Shown piece by piece: positions 45,285 through 52,921 of a stretch of DNA of 64,000 nt. Under the pieces are notes generated by a model that had not been told where the DNA came from, did no database searches, and was given only the letters and a program-made list of their open reading frames with translations. The position numbers and the translations under genes were made by a program. The stretch covers positions 19,580 to 83,579 of the forward strand of contig NZ_LXEY01000007.1 of NCBI RefSeq assembly GCF_001657475.1. Direction: 5' to 3'. The number at the start of each line of letters is the position of its first letter. Positions within the stretch are counted from its first letter, which is position 1. Origin of the DNA: Enteractinococcus helveticum (GTDB lineage: Bacteria; Actinomycetota; Actinomycetes; Actinomycetales; Micrococcaceae).

Positions 45285-46694
45285 TTAGGCGTTGACGAGG
45301 GTTTTGTCTTCGGCCGGCTCGGTGCGTTTGATGGTGAATCCGGTGTAGGCGTAGATGAGGTTGATCAGCGGGACCAGGACTGCGAAGAAGATAAACGGAA
45401 TGAACTCGGTTGGAGCCAGGCCGAATACGCCTGCGGCAAAGACCGCTGGGACGGACCAGGGGACTAGGTTGATGCCCACGGTGCCGGCGGCTTCTGCGGC
45501 ACGGGTCAGGTTGACCGGGGCCAGGCCCATCTTTTTGTAGGGTTCAATGAATGCCAGGGCTGGCAGCAGGATGGACACGTATTGCTCACCGGAGGCGAAG
45601 GCTACGGTGAATCCTGCGCCCAGCGAGCCGGCGACCATGGAGCTTGGGCGTTTGATGCGGCTGATCATCGAACCGACCAGGACTTTGAATGCACCAGTTT
45701 CTTCGAGAATGCCACCTAGAGCGGTGGCGACGATGACCAGGGCGATGGTGCTGAGCATTGATTCGACGCCACCGCGGGAGAGGAGGCCGTCGAGGAATTC
45801 AACACCGGTGGCCGAGACAAAGCCGGAGCTCATGGATTGCATGATGTCGGTGATCGTGCTGCCTTGGATGACGAAGGCCGTGGCGGCACCTAGCAGTGAG
45901 ATCATCAGCAGAGTCAGGATGGCCGGTACGCGCAGTAGCATCAGGCCGATGGCGATGACCGGGACGATCAGCAGCAGTGGGTGAATGACAAATTGTGAGT
46001 CGAGACCAGAAAGCAGTTGTTCCAGCTGGCCGGTGTCGGTGCCGGAGTTGGCGGACATCGAACCGCCAATGAACGCGTAGAGAATGGCGCTGATGACCAG
46101 TGCAGGAATGGTGTCCCAGAGCATGTGGCGGATGTGGTCAAACAGCTTGACCCCGCCCATGGCTGCGGCCAGGTTGGTGGTGTCAGATAGTGGCGAGAGC
46201 TTGTCACCGAAGAATGCACCAGAGATGACGGCACCGGCAACAAGCGCTGGTGGAAAACCCATGCCTTCGCCGATTGCCATGAAGGCAATACCCACGGTGG
46301 CGATCGTCGTCAATGAGGTGCCCAGCACCAGTGAAACGACGGCCGGCACCAGGCAGGCCAGCGGCAGGAACACGGCCGGGGAGATGGCGGTCAGGCCGTA
46401 GTAGATGATGGTCGGGATGAGCCCGCCTTCAATCCAGGTGCCGATGATTGTGCCGATGAGAAACAAAATGAACACGGCTGGCAGCGCGCGGCTGACGCCT
46501 TGCACAAGTGAGTGTTCTAGGTCTTTCCAGGTGTAGCCCAGGAATTTGCCGACGACGACGGCGACTGCGATGGCGGTCATCAGTGGGATGAGCATGCCGA
46601 TATCCCAGATGGTGATGGATACCAGGGCCATGACGACCAGTACGGCAATGGGCAACAGTGCGATCGGCACTGAGGGGAGTTTACGAACCTGCAT
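45285..46694 (-). CDS. NhaC-family Na+/H+ antiporter
   Basis: This 469-residue polytopic protein of the NhaC family has about twelve membrane segments. It carries the conserved SGAFFGDKLSPLSDTTNLAA segment near residue 160 and LGTSLTTIATVG before it. These proteins exchange sodium for protons, or in some cases malate/lactate or amino acids. AAGGA before ATG 46694 supports the start. The downstream aminotransferase is likely co-transcribed, which hints that this member may move an amino-acid-like substrate. That point is speculative. Confidence 0.88.
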   Translation of the reverse strand: MQVRKLPSVPIALLPIAVLVVMALVSITIWDIGMLIPLMTAIAVAVVVGKFLGYTWKDLEHSLVQGVSRALPAVFILFLIGTIIGTWIEGGLIPTIIYYGLTAISPAVFLPLACLVPAVVSLVLGTSLTTIATVGIAFMAIGEGMGFPPALVAGAVISGAFFGDKLSPLSDTTNLAAAMGGVKLFDHIRHMLWDTIPALVISAILYAFIGGSMSANSGTDTGQLEQLLSGLDSQFVIHPLLLIVPVIAIGLMLLRVPAILTLLMISLLGAATAFVIQGSTITDIMQSMSSGFVSATGVEFLDGLLSRGGVESMLSTIALVIVATALGGILEETGAFKVLVGSMISRIKRPSSMVAGSLGAGFTVAFASGEQYVSILLPALAFIEPYKKMGLAPVNLTRAAEAAGTVGINLVPWSVPAVFAAGVFGLAPTEFIPFIFFAVLVPLINLIYAYTGFTIKRTEPAEDKTLVNA

Positions 46695-47035
46695 AGAAGT
46701 CCTTACGTGGTAAAGCCAGGGTGACGGCTATGAAAGTAATCGGTTTACAGTGTATGTACGATGCTTTGTGGCTGGTCAATTGACACGTGAGCCGTCAAGA
46801 CCTGAACGCACGGGTGTGTTTGCTGCGACACTGTTTTGGGACATAGACCACATGATCCTCAAGCGCAGTAAGTTGTGCAAACCACATGGCGCGGTATTGA
46901 ACAAAATGCTCGACAATACGGTGACTTATGTCTCAAAATGCCCAATACTGCATGAGGTTTTATCAGAGGCTTGCGGTTGACGCGACGTCATCCCGTAGAA
47001 CATGAACGTAGCCAAGAACGAGAGGAGTAGATCCG
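46695..47035. other. 340-bp divergent promoter region
   Basis: It lies between the divergent nhaC-like and MerR genes. The + strand frame at 46750-46980 has no ribosome-binding site or family features. TTGACG at 46977-46982 may be a -35 box for the MerR gene, and GAGGAG precedes its ATG. No riboswitch recognised. Confidence 0.4.
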
Positions 47036-47791
47036 ATGGAATGGTCAATTCACGAGGTGGTGGAGTCCACCGGGATCACTTCGCGTACCTTGCGCTACTA
47101 CGACCAGATTGGCCTGTTGGTGCCAATCCGAACCGGGACCGGGGGACTACGCTACTACGATCAGGCCGGCCTCATCCGGTTGCAGCGCATCCTGTTGCTA
47201 CGCGATTTCGGCATGCCACTGGCAGATATTGCCGACGTCTTGGAGGGCGAAGCAGATGACATTGATGCACTGCGCGACCACCGGCAGCGGCTGCTGGTCG
47301 AAAAACAACGTATTGATACTCAGGTGCATTCCGTGGAGGCCACGATTGCAGCCTTAGAGAAAGGACGGCCAATTATGCCAAAGAACATGTTTGAGGGATT
47401 TGACCATAGTAGATACGACGCCGAGGTGCGCGAGCGCTGGGGTGATGAAGCTGCAAACCGCTCGAATACCTGGTGGAATGGATTGGGAGCTGAAGGTCAG
47501 CAGGCGTTCAGGCAACAAGTTGAAGAACTCAATACCGCCTGGGACCAGGTCATTGCCGCTGGTGTGACCCCGGGTTCGGAGCAAGCTCAGGAAGTTGCCG
47601 CCCAGCACGTGAACTGGCTGGGCGCATCAATGCGGCCGGACGAGTTGTCCAAGGAGAGGGTCAAAGGCATAGTGCAGATGTATGTCGATGATGAGCGGTT
47701 CGCTGCAAACTACAACAGAGTCTCACCGGCTGGTCCACAGTTTGTGCGCGATGCCGTGCACTACTGGGCCGATCAGCATCTTGAAGACTAA
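47036..47791 (+). CDS. MerR-family regulator with TipAS antibiotic-binding domain
   Basis: The 251-residue protein begins with a MerR winged helix (WSIHEVVESTGITSRTLRYY) and a dimerisation coiled coil to about residue 110. The TipAS-type domain follows (MFEGFDHSRYDAEVRERWGD, ending near the C-terminus). TipA proteins bind thiopeptide antibiotics and other drugs and activate multidrug genes, often including their own. GAGGAG lies upstream of the ATG. No efflux gene is immediately adjacent, so its regulon is elsewhere or autogenous. Confidence 0.92.
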   Translation: MEWSIHEVVESTGITSRTLRYYDQIGLLVPIRTGTGGLRYYDQAGLIRLQRILLLRDFGMPLADIADVLEGEADDIDALRDHRQRLLVEKQRIDTQVHSVEATIAALEKGRPIMPKNMFEGFDHSRYDAEVRERWGDEAANRSNTWWNGLGAEGQQAFRQQVEELNTAWDQVIAAGVTPGSEQAQEVAAQHVNWLGASMRPDELSKERVKGIVQMYVDDERFAANYNRVSPAGPQFVRDAVHYWADQHLED

Positions 47792-47854
47792 GCGTCATCG
47801 TACCTCTAGTTCGGTCTAGTAGTTCGGTCTCGCAAGAATCATCCGCAACATAAG

Positions 47855-47894
47855 GTCTCCCGTGCATCTACGTTTGCACGGGAGACGGGTGTTT
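47855..47894 (+). terminator. rho-independent terminator after the TipA-like gene
   Basis: GTCTCCCGTGCA (47855-47866) pairs exactly with TGCACGGGAGAC (47875-47886), and GGGTGTTTT follows. Confidence 0.85.
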
Positions 47895-47915
47895 TAACTG
47901 CGGAATGATTCGTGG

Positions 47916-48173
47916 TTAGGCTGGAGCTTTTCCTCTGGCGATGTTGATCACCCGACGTACGACGTCAAACATCAACAAGACGATCGCTACAAACATTCCA
48001 TAGGCAACTGCATCTGGTTCGGTGGCCACTGTTAGGAAGTGGATGCCGATTGCCAGGAGCATTGCAGCTACGAGAAGTTCCATGGAAACCATGAACATCC
48101 CCAGTGATGAAGGCTGGCTTGCAGTGTCTGTGTCATGCCGGTGTCGACCGATGGCAAATTGTCGAGGACTCAT
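47916..48173 (-). CDS. small two-helix membrane protein, paralogue A
   Basis: This 85-residue protein has a polar histidine-rich N-terminus (about 1-25), two membrane helices (MELLVAAMLLAIGIHFLT and VAYGMFVAIVLLMFDVVRR) and a basic tail. It aligns with the neighbouring 48375-48638 product along the whole helical part (for example PDAVAYG in both), so the two arose by duplication. GAGGAG lies about 9 bp before the ATG. Function unknown. Confidence 0.7.
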   Translation of the reverse strand: MSPRQFAIGRHRHDTDTASQPSSLGMFMVSMELLVAAMLLAIGIHFLTVATEPDAVAYGMFVAIVLLMFDVVRRVINIARGKAPA

Positions 48174-48317
48174 AGCTATATTCTCCTCTCACGCCCGCTG
48201 TGGCGTAATCTCATTGTAGGTGAGTTGTCGGTCACAGAGGTAGCACCTTGTCTGCCGGATGACCGGCCGCAGTGGGTTCACTGATGCTTTCGAGAATGCC
48301 CTCAACTGCCGGGCAGA

Positions 48318-48349
48318 CAACAACCTCAGCGTTTGGGCTGAGGTTGTTG
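48318..48349. terminator. 13-bp perfect stem-loop between the two small paralogues
   Basis: CAACAACCTCAGC (48318-48330) and GCTGAGGTTGTTG (48337-48349) surround a 6-base loop just downstream of the 48375 gene (minus strand). Likely a transcript end; the T-tract is poor. Confidence 0.65.
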
Positions 48350-48374
48350 GACCGTACGTTGACCGGAGCGAAGG

Positions 48375-48638
48375 TTAGCGCTTTGCCTTACCCGTGGAAA
48401 TTCTGAAGAGTCGCCGCGCTGCGTCGATGAGTAGAACTGCGGTAAGGACGAATGCTCCATACGCTACTGCGTCTGGTTGTATCGGATCGGTGATAAACCG
48501 AATGCCGACGGCCAGGATAAATGCGGCACCGAAGAGTTCAACAAACGCAATGAAAATACCTGATTGCGTGGGTGATTTTTCATGTTCGGGATCCGGGCGC
48601 AGAGGTCTTTGATCTGGTGCTGAACCATGAGGAGTCAT
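48375..48638 (-). CDS. small two-helix membrane protein, paralogue B
   Basis: The 87-residue product matches the 47916-48173 product: a polar N-terminus rich in Pro, Asp and Arg, two membrane helices (FVELFGAAFILAVGIRFIT and VAYGAFVLTAVLLIDAARR) and a basic end. AAGGAG upstream of ATG 48638 sets the start. The frame continues to 49244, but that part is only the antisense of the flavodoxin gene. Function unknown. Confidence 0.72.
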   Translation of the reverse strand: MTPHGSAPDQRPLRPDPEHEKSPTQSGIFIAFVELFGAAFILAVGIRFITDPIQPDAVAYGAFVLTAVLLIDAARRLFRISTGKAKR

Positions 48639-48857
48639 GACCCTCTCCTTTCTCCCATTCCCTAGAAGGGGAGTACTTCCACCATAGTCCGTTTCAGGCG
48701 TGGGTGACAGGTATCTAGACGGCGTCATGGCTCCACGTTGAACAAGCGCTTCCGACCTGATCAGCAGAAATTTATTCGGCTGCTTTGATGTCACCCGTCC
48801 GCACCGTGAAGGTTTTAGAATGCAGCATAAATAGCTCTGCAGAAGGGCAGCCGAATC

Positions 48858-49403
48858 ATGCTCAACGCTATAGTCATTTATGAGTCGAAGTATGGGGCGA
48901 CCCGTCAATATGCCCAATGGATTGCCGAGGATTTGCAGTGCCGCGTTGTCGAACGCAAAGCCCTCGATATCAACGACGTCAAGAAAGCCGACGTCATAAT
49001 TTACGGTGGTGCCATCTATGCCGGTGGGGTGAGCGGCGTCAGCTTTCTTCGCAAGAACTTCGATGTACTCGAAACGAAGCGCCTGGTGGTCTTCACCTGC
49101 GGTTTGAGTAATCCTGCTGACAATCAGAACACCGGACCTATCCGTGAGCGACTCGCCAAAACCCTGACCCCACCGGTCATGGAGAAGGTCAAGATATTTC
49201 ATTTGCGCGGAGCTATTGACTACAGCAGGTTGGGCGTCATTCATAAGGCCTTGATGGCCATGGTTGTGCGACCTGTCAAGAAGAAAAACCCAGCCTCACG
49301 CACTGCAGAAGAACAACAAATGCTCGATACTTACGGTAAAGCCGTGAGTTTTATAGATCGCGATTCGATAGGTCCGCTCGTGGAGTATGTGCGGCGGTTG
49401 TGA
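48858..49403 (+). CDS. flavodoxin-domain protein (HemG-like)
   Basis: The 181-residue protein starts IVIYESKYGATRQYAQWIA, the FMN phosphate loop of flavodoxins. IIYGGAIYAGGVSG (about residues 50-63) contacts the flavin. Length and type match the flavodoxin_5/HemG group, which carries electrons or oxidises protoporphyrinogen. No haem genes lie next to it. It is convergent with nadE, 3 bp apart, so it ends without room for its own terminator. Confidence 0.83.
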   Translation: MLNAIVIYESKYGATRQYAQWIAEDLQCRVVERKALDINDVKKADVIIYGGAIYAGGVSGVSFLRKNFDVLETKRLVVFTCGLSNPADNQNTGPIRERLAKTLTPPVMEKVKIFHLRGAIDYSRLGVIHKALMAMVVRPVKKKNPASRTAEEQQMLDTYGKAVSFIDRDSIGPLVEYVRRL

Positions 49404-49406
49404 GAC

Positions 49407-50225
49407 TTAGTACCACCAGTCGTCCGACGGACGGACTGGTAGACGGCGTTTGTGCTCGGAACGGTGATAGATGGTTTCGAGTTTCTCTCGCGCGTCGTCA
49501 TTGATGGCGTCACCGGATAGGTAAGCATCGATGTCGTCGTAGGAGATGCCCAATTCGGCTTCATCGGTTTGCCCCGGCTTGTTGGTCAGGAGGTCAGCGG
49601 TTGGGATCTTGTGGACGAGTCGTGAGTCGGCCCCGAGGCGATCGCCGATGTTGCGGACTTGGGTTTTGGTCAGGCCTGCCAGTGGCATGATGTCTGCTGC
49701 GCCGTCACCAAATTTTGTGTAGAACCCGGTGATGGATTCGGCGGCCTGATCGGTACCAACAACTAGGGCGCCGTGTTCACCGGCAAGAGCGTACTGGGCG
49801 ATCATGCGCATGCGGGCTTTGACGTTGCCGAGGTTGTAGTCAGACGGTTCCTCACCGGTGGCGTCTTTGAGGGACATAGCCAGGGCATCGGTTGCCGAGC
49901 CGATCTGCATTTCAATGTCCACATCTGGCTTGATGAATTCGATGGCTGCTACGGCGTCGTCGGCATCGCCCTGGATGTGGTAGGGCAGACGCATGGCATA
50001 GAATTTACCGGTCCAGTCGGGGTTGACGCGGCGGTATTGTTCTACGGCCATCTGTGCAAGGCGCCCGGCGACGGTGGAATCCACGCCGCCGGAGATGCCC
50101 AAAACCAGGCCACCGGCTCGGGTGTGGTGCAGGTAGTCGACCATGAAGTTCACTCGGCGTACGATTTCGGAGTCGAGGTCGATATCGGCTTGGACACCCA
50201 GGGTGTTGATGATCTGGCGTTGCAT
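49407..50225 (-). CDS. nadE: ammonia-dependent NAD+ synthetase
   Basis: The 272-residue enzyme makes NAD from nicotinate adenine dinucleotide, ATP and ammonia. The ATP-pyrophosphatase loop LGISGGVDSTV is at about residues 42-52. GTDQAAESITGFYTKFGDGA and LTNKPGQTDEAELGISYDDI are nearly invariant in bacterial NadE. The start is at ATG 50225 with GGAAGG upstream; the longer frame to 50357 is unsupported. No glutaminase domain is present, so ammonia is the nitrogen donor. It lies 13 bp after an unknown conserved gene in the same direction. Confidence 0.95.
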   Translation of the reverse strand: MQRQIINTLGVQADIDLDSEIVRRVNFMVDYLHHTRAGGLVLGISGGVDSTVAGRLAQMAVEQYRRVNPDWTGKFYAMRLPYHIQGDADDAVAAIEFIKPDVDIEMQIGSATDALAMSLKDATGEEPSDYNLGNVKARMRMIAQYALAGEHGALVVGTDQAAESITGFYTKFGDGAADIMPLAGLTKTQVRNIGDRLGADSRLVHKIPTADLLTNKPGQTDEAELGISYDDIDAYLSGDAINDDAREKLETIYHRSEHKRRLPVRPSDDWWY

Positions 50226-50238
50226 GATGACCTTCCTG

Positions 50239-51195
50239 CTAGTTGGCATGTTCGTAGCGGCTGATGCGTTCCCACACTTTGGTTGCCGCTTGGTACTTTG
50301 CCTGCATTGTATCGGCTGCTCGTTTAAGCATAGCCGGGGGTACCCCGGCAAAGGCATCGTATTCGCCGGCCTCTTCGTAGAACTGGGTTTCCATATCGTC
50401 TTCTAACTGGGAGATCTCTTCAATTGCGGCATGGCCTTCGGCTAACAGTTTGCCGGCGGTATCGGGCCAGGCATATTGGGTCAGGGCGCCGTAGTCGAGT
50501 TCGATCAGCCCTTCGAATGGCCGGCGAATCTGGTAGGACGACAGCCAGCTGTGCAGTTTGACTATGGCATTGCGGTAGGGATGGTTGAGCGGATCGGGCC
50601 CGTAGTGGTCGAAGTAGCGGTGCACCCAGGAGATTTGCTGAAACGCAACATAGAAGTCCCGCACGCGGCGCACCACGCGCGTGCCGTCGACGATGGATTC
50701 GGTGGTGGACTGGTAGTCGTAGTTGTCGGGGTCGCCGGTGAAGGCCGCTAACCAGACCAGCGGCACGTTCCACAGTTCCATGCGCATATTGGGTATTGGT
50801 CGGCTAACTAGTCCGGCGTCGGCCTGCAGTTCGCTGATCTTTTCCAAGGTGTGCAAGGTTTTCTGCGGCACCAGGCGGTTGTACAGCTCGTCGTCAAAGT
50901 ATTTTCGGCGCATGAACTGGGATTCAAACGCGGCACGTTCCAGGTAGTTGACGTGGTAGTACTGTCGGGTTTCCCCGGACAGGTCCGCGGCCTCCAACAC
51001 CCGAATGATGGGTGGATCCGAGGAGCGCGGGGCAAGGGAAAAGGAGTCGGGCCGAAGCCGGCGGTTGAGTCGTTCGGCGGCTTCGGCCTCGATGTCGGCA
51101 CGTGACAGTTTGGCGGCATTGCGTGCAAGCTGATGCAGTCGCTCGTGGAGTTTCTCGAGCGGCACGTAGATGCGCAGAAATGCCATGTGCCTCAT
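50239..51195 (-). CDS. conserved protein of unknown function between xth and nadE
   Basis: The 318-residue soluble-looking protein has no recognised domain. It is rich in aromatic residues (for example FYVAFQQISWVHRYFDHYGP) and charged helices, and lacks a signal or membrane segments. ATG 51195 has AGGAG 6 bp upstream, which overlaps the end of the exonuclease gene. The tight xth-unknown-nadE arrangement suggests one operon, so a link with DNA repair or NAD use is conceivable but not shown. Confidence 0.7.
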   Translation of the reverse strand: MRHMAFLRIYVPLEKLHERLHQLARNAAKLSRADIEAEAAERLNRRLRPDSFSLAPRSSDPPIIRVLEAADLSGETRQYYHVNYLERAAFESQFMRRKYFDDELYNRLVPQKTLHTLEKISELQADAGLVSRPIPNMRMELWNVPLVWLAAFTGDPDNYDYQSTTESIVDGTRVVRRVRDFYVAFQQISWVHRYFDHYGPDPLNHPYRNAIVKLHSWLSSYQIRRPFEGLIELDYGALTQYAWPDTAGKLLAEGHAAIEEISQLEDDMETQFYEEAGEYDAFAGVPPAMLKRAADTMQAKYQAATKVWERISRYEHAN

Positions 51196-51204
51196 GTGCT
51201 GCTC

Positions 51205-52026
51205 CTAGTCGTCGAGTTCGACTACCACCGGGACGTGGTCCGATGCGCCCTGACCCTTGCGTTCTTCACGGTCGATCCAGGCGTCCTCAACATCGTTGGC
51301 CAGGTTTTCGGACGCCAAGATGAAGTCAATGCGCATGCCCTCGTTCTTGGGGAAGCGCAGGCGCTGATAGTCCCAGTAGGTGTAGGTTTGTGGCCCCGGA
51401 TGGCGTGGGCGCACGACGTCGATCAGCCCAGCGTCTTCGAATTGGCGGAAGGCCGCGCGTTCTGGCTCGGAAACGTGAGTGAGCCCTTCCTCGAGGAAGA
51501 ACTCCATGTCCCAGACGTCCTCGTCATAGGGTGCGATGTTGAAATCACCGGTCAGCGCCACCCGGGTGTCGTCGTTGAGGTCGCCGGTGATGTGCTCGTG
51601 CAGGGCGTTGAGGTACCGGATCTTGTACTCCATGTGCTCATCTTCCAACGAGCGACCATTTGGAACATACAAGCTGTAGAGACGGAATGGTTCGACGTTG
51701 GTCTTCTTGGTACCAACCGTTGCCGAGATTGCGCGGGCCTCGACCTCGGGGTCCACGCCATTTTTACCGAATTCTGGTTGGCCGGGGAAACCGTATTCGA
51801 CGTCATCCAGACCAACACGGGAGGCGATGGCCACCCCGTTCCACTGGGAAAAGCCGAAGTGAGCCACCTGGTAGCCCATCATTTCAAACATGCCCCACGG
51901 GAAGTTGTCATCTTTACATTTGGTTTCCTGAATACACAGAACATCGACGTCGTGTTCGTCTAACCAGTCTTCAACCCGATCAGCTCGGGCGCGCAGCGAA
52001 TTCACATTCCAAGTCGCAAATTTCAT
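51205..52026 (-). CDS. xth: exodeoxyribonuclease III
   Basis: The 273-residue member of the endonuclease/exonuclease/phosphatase family acts in base-excision repair at abasic sites. ATWNVNSLRAR, IQETKCKD (metal Glu), YVPNG, GDFNIAPYDEDVWD (catalytic Asp/Asn) and C-terminal ASDHVPVVVEL are all in place. Length is standard for ExoIII. It leads a minus-strand operon with the unknown 318-residue protein and nadE. Confidence 0.93.
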   Translation of the reverse strand: MKFATWNVNSLRARADRVEDWLDEHDVDVLCIQETKCKDDNFPWGMFEMMGYQVAHFGFSQWNGVAIASRVGLDDVEYGFPGQPEFGKNGVDPEVEARAISATVGTKKTNVEPFRLYSLYVPNGRSLEDEHMEYKIRYLNALHEHITGDLNDDTRVALTGDFNIAPYDEDVWDMEFFLEEGLTHVSEPERAAFRQFEDAGLIDVVRPRHPGPQTYTYWDYQRLRFPKNEGMRIDFILASENLANDVEDAWIDREERKGQGASDHVPVVVELDD

Positions 52027-52157
52027 ATCCTCAAGCCTACCCGGCTGCCTGCCGCACCGGCGGTGGTGTGGACAACTTACGACGGCGGCGAAACCCCGCA
52101 GCTCAACAGCGGCCGAGCTAGTGGGCTGAGTTTAGGATAGGGGAGGTGTCGCCGACT

Positions 52158-52169
52158 GTGGCGCGCCAC
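52158..52169. promoter_or_regulatory. 12-bp perfect palindrome upstream of cueP
   Basis: GTGGCGCGCCAC lies between a TAGGAT -10-like box (near 52133) and the ribosome-binding site of cueP. It could be a metal-responsive operator; it does not match a copper-box I know. Confidence 0.4.
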
Positions 52170-52189
52170 GTCTTTCGGGAGGATCATTC

Positions 52190-52774
52190 ATGGGCAAGCG
52201 TGCACGGATTACAGCTGGAGCACTGTTGGCTGGTGCGTTACTGCTGACCGGATGTGCCACTGACGACGCGCAGTCTTCAGCAACGGCCGAGACCTCAGTC
52301 CAGGGGCTCATGGAGACTCACGGGTTAGCAGGTATGGACGCCGTCGAGATCATTGACTCCCTGGATAGGATCCCACTGTCAGAACGTCCCACCGATCTCA
52401 TCGCATCCGTGATGCCCGAACAATTGGTGCTGTCGTCAGCAACCGAAGAGACCGCACTTGAGCTACCCGATGATGCGTTTTACCTGTCGATCGCACCATT
52501 TATCAACCAGACCCATGAGTGCCATTTTCACAGCTTGACCACGTGCGTTGGCGAGCTGAGCAATGAGGACGTCCAGGTGAAGATTATCGACGACGCCGGT
52601 GACGTGCTCGTTGATGAGGCGCGCACGACATTTGATAACGGGTTCGTCGGGGTCTGGGTACCCGCTGGCAGCACCGGCACAATTGAAATTTCCTTTGACG
52701 GTAAGACTGGTACCAGCAATTTCTCCACTTCAGACGACTCAGCCACCTGCATTACCGATCTGCAGCTGAGCTAA
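52190..52774 (+). CDS. cueP: CueP family copper-handling lipoprotein
   Basis: The 194-residue product has a lipoprotein signal (LLLTGCAT, Cys near residue 22). The CueP core has FYLSIAPFINQTHECHFHS, LTTCVGELSN and the final ATCITDLQL, providing the Cys/His set that binds copper in Salmonella CueP. CueP is a periplasmic or wall-side copper store that protects against copper and supplies superoxide dismutase. GGGAGGATC precedes the ATG. No copper ATPase or CopZ gene is nearby. Confidence 0.9.
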   Translation: MGKRARITAGALLAGALLLTGCATDDAQSSATAETSVQGLMETHGLAGMDAVEIIDSLDRIPLSERPTDLIASVMPEQLVLSSATEETALELPDDAFYLSIAPFINQTHECHFHSLTTCVGELSNEDVQVKIIDDAGDVLVDEARTTFDNGFVGVWVPAGSTGTIEISFDGKTGTSNFSTSDDSATCITDLQLS

Positions 52775-52921
52775 GCTCTCCGCATTTTTAGGGTGTGGGG
52801 GAGGCCTCCCATCTCAGAGTCCCTATAGATTCCTATCTGGGATTAGACTATCTTGACGTCAGTGCGCTCTGCACCGATTTCCTCCCCGTCCGGGGCCGTG
52901 GCAACCAAGAAGGTTGAACCC

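Noticed and set aside
46750..46980. 76-codon + strand ORF between nhaC-like and MerR genes
   Set aside because: Composition is not protein-like and there is no ribosome-binding site; it is most likely promoter sequence.
48639..49244. Long N-terminal extension of the small membrane protein at 48375
   Set aside because: It is the antisense of the flavodoxin gene, and a good ribosome-binding site sits before ATG 48638.
52853..52921. TTG start of the DHA2 transporter
   Set aside because: ATG 52922 has a better placed ribosome-binding site and the added residues contain no family sequence.
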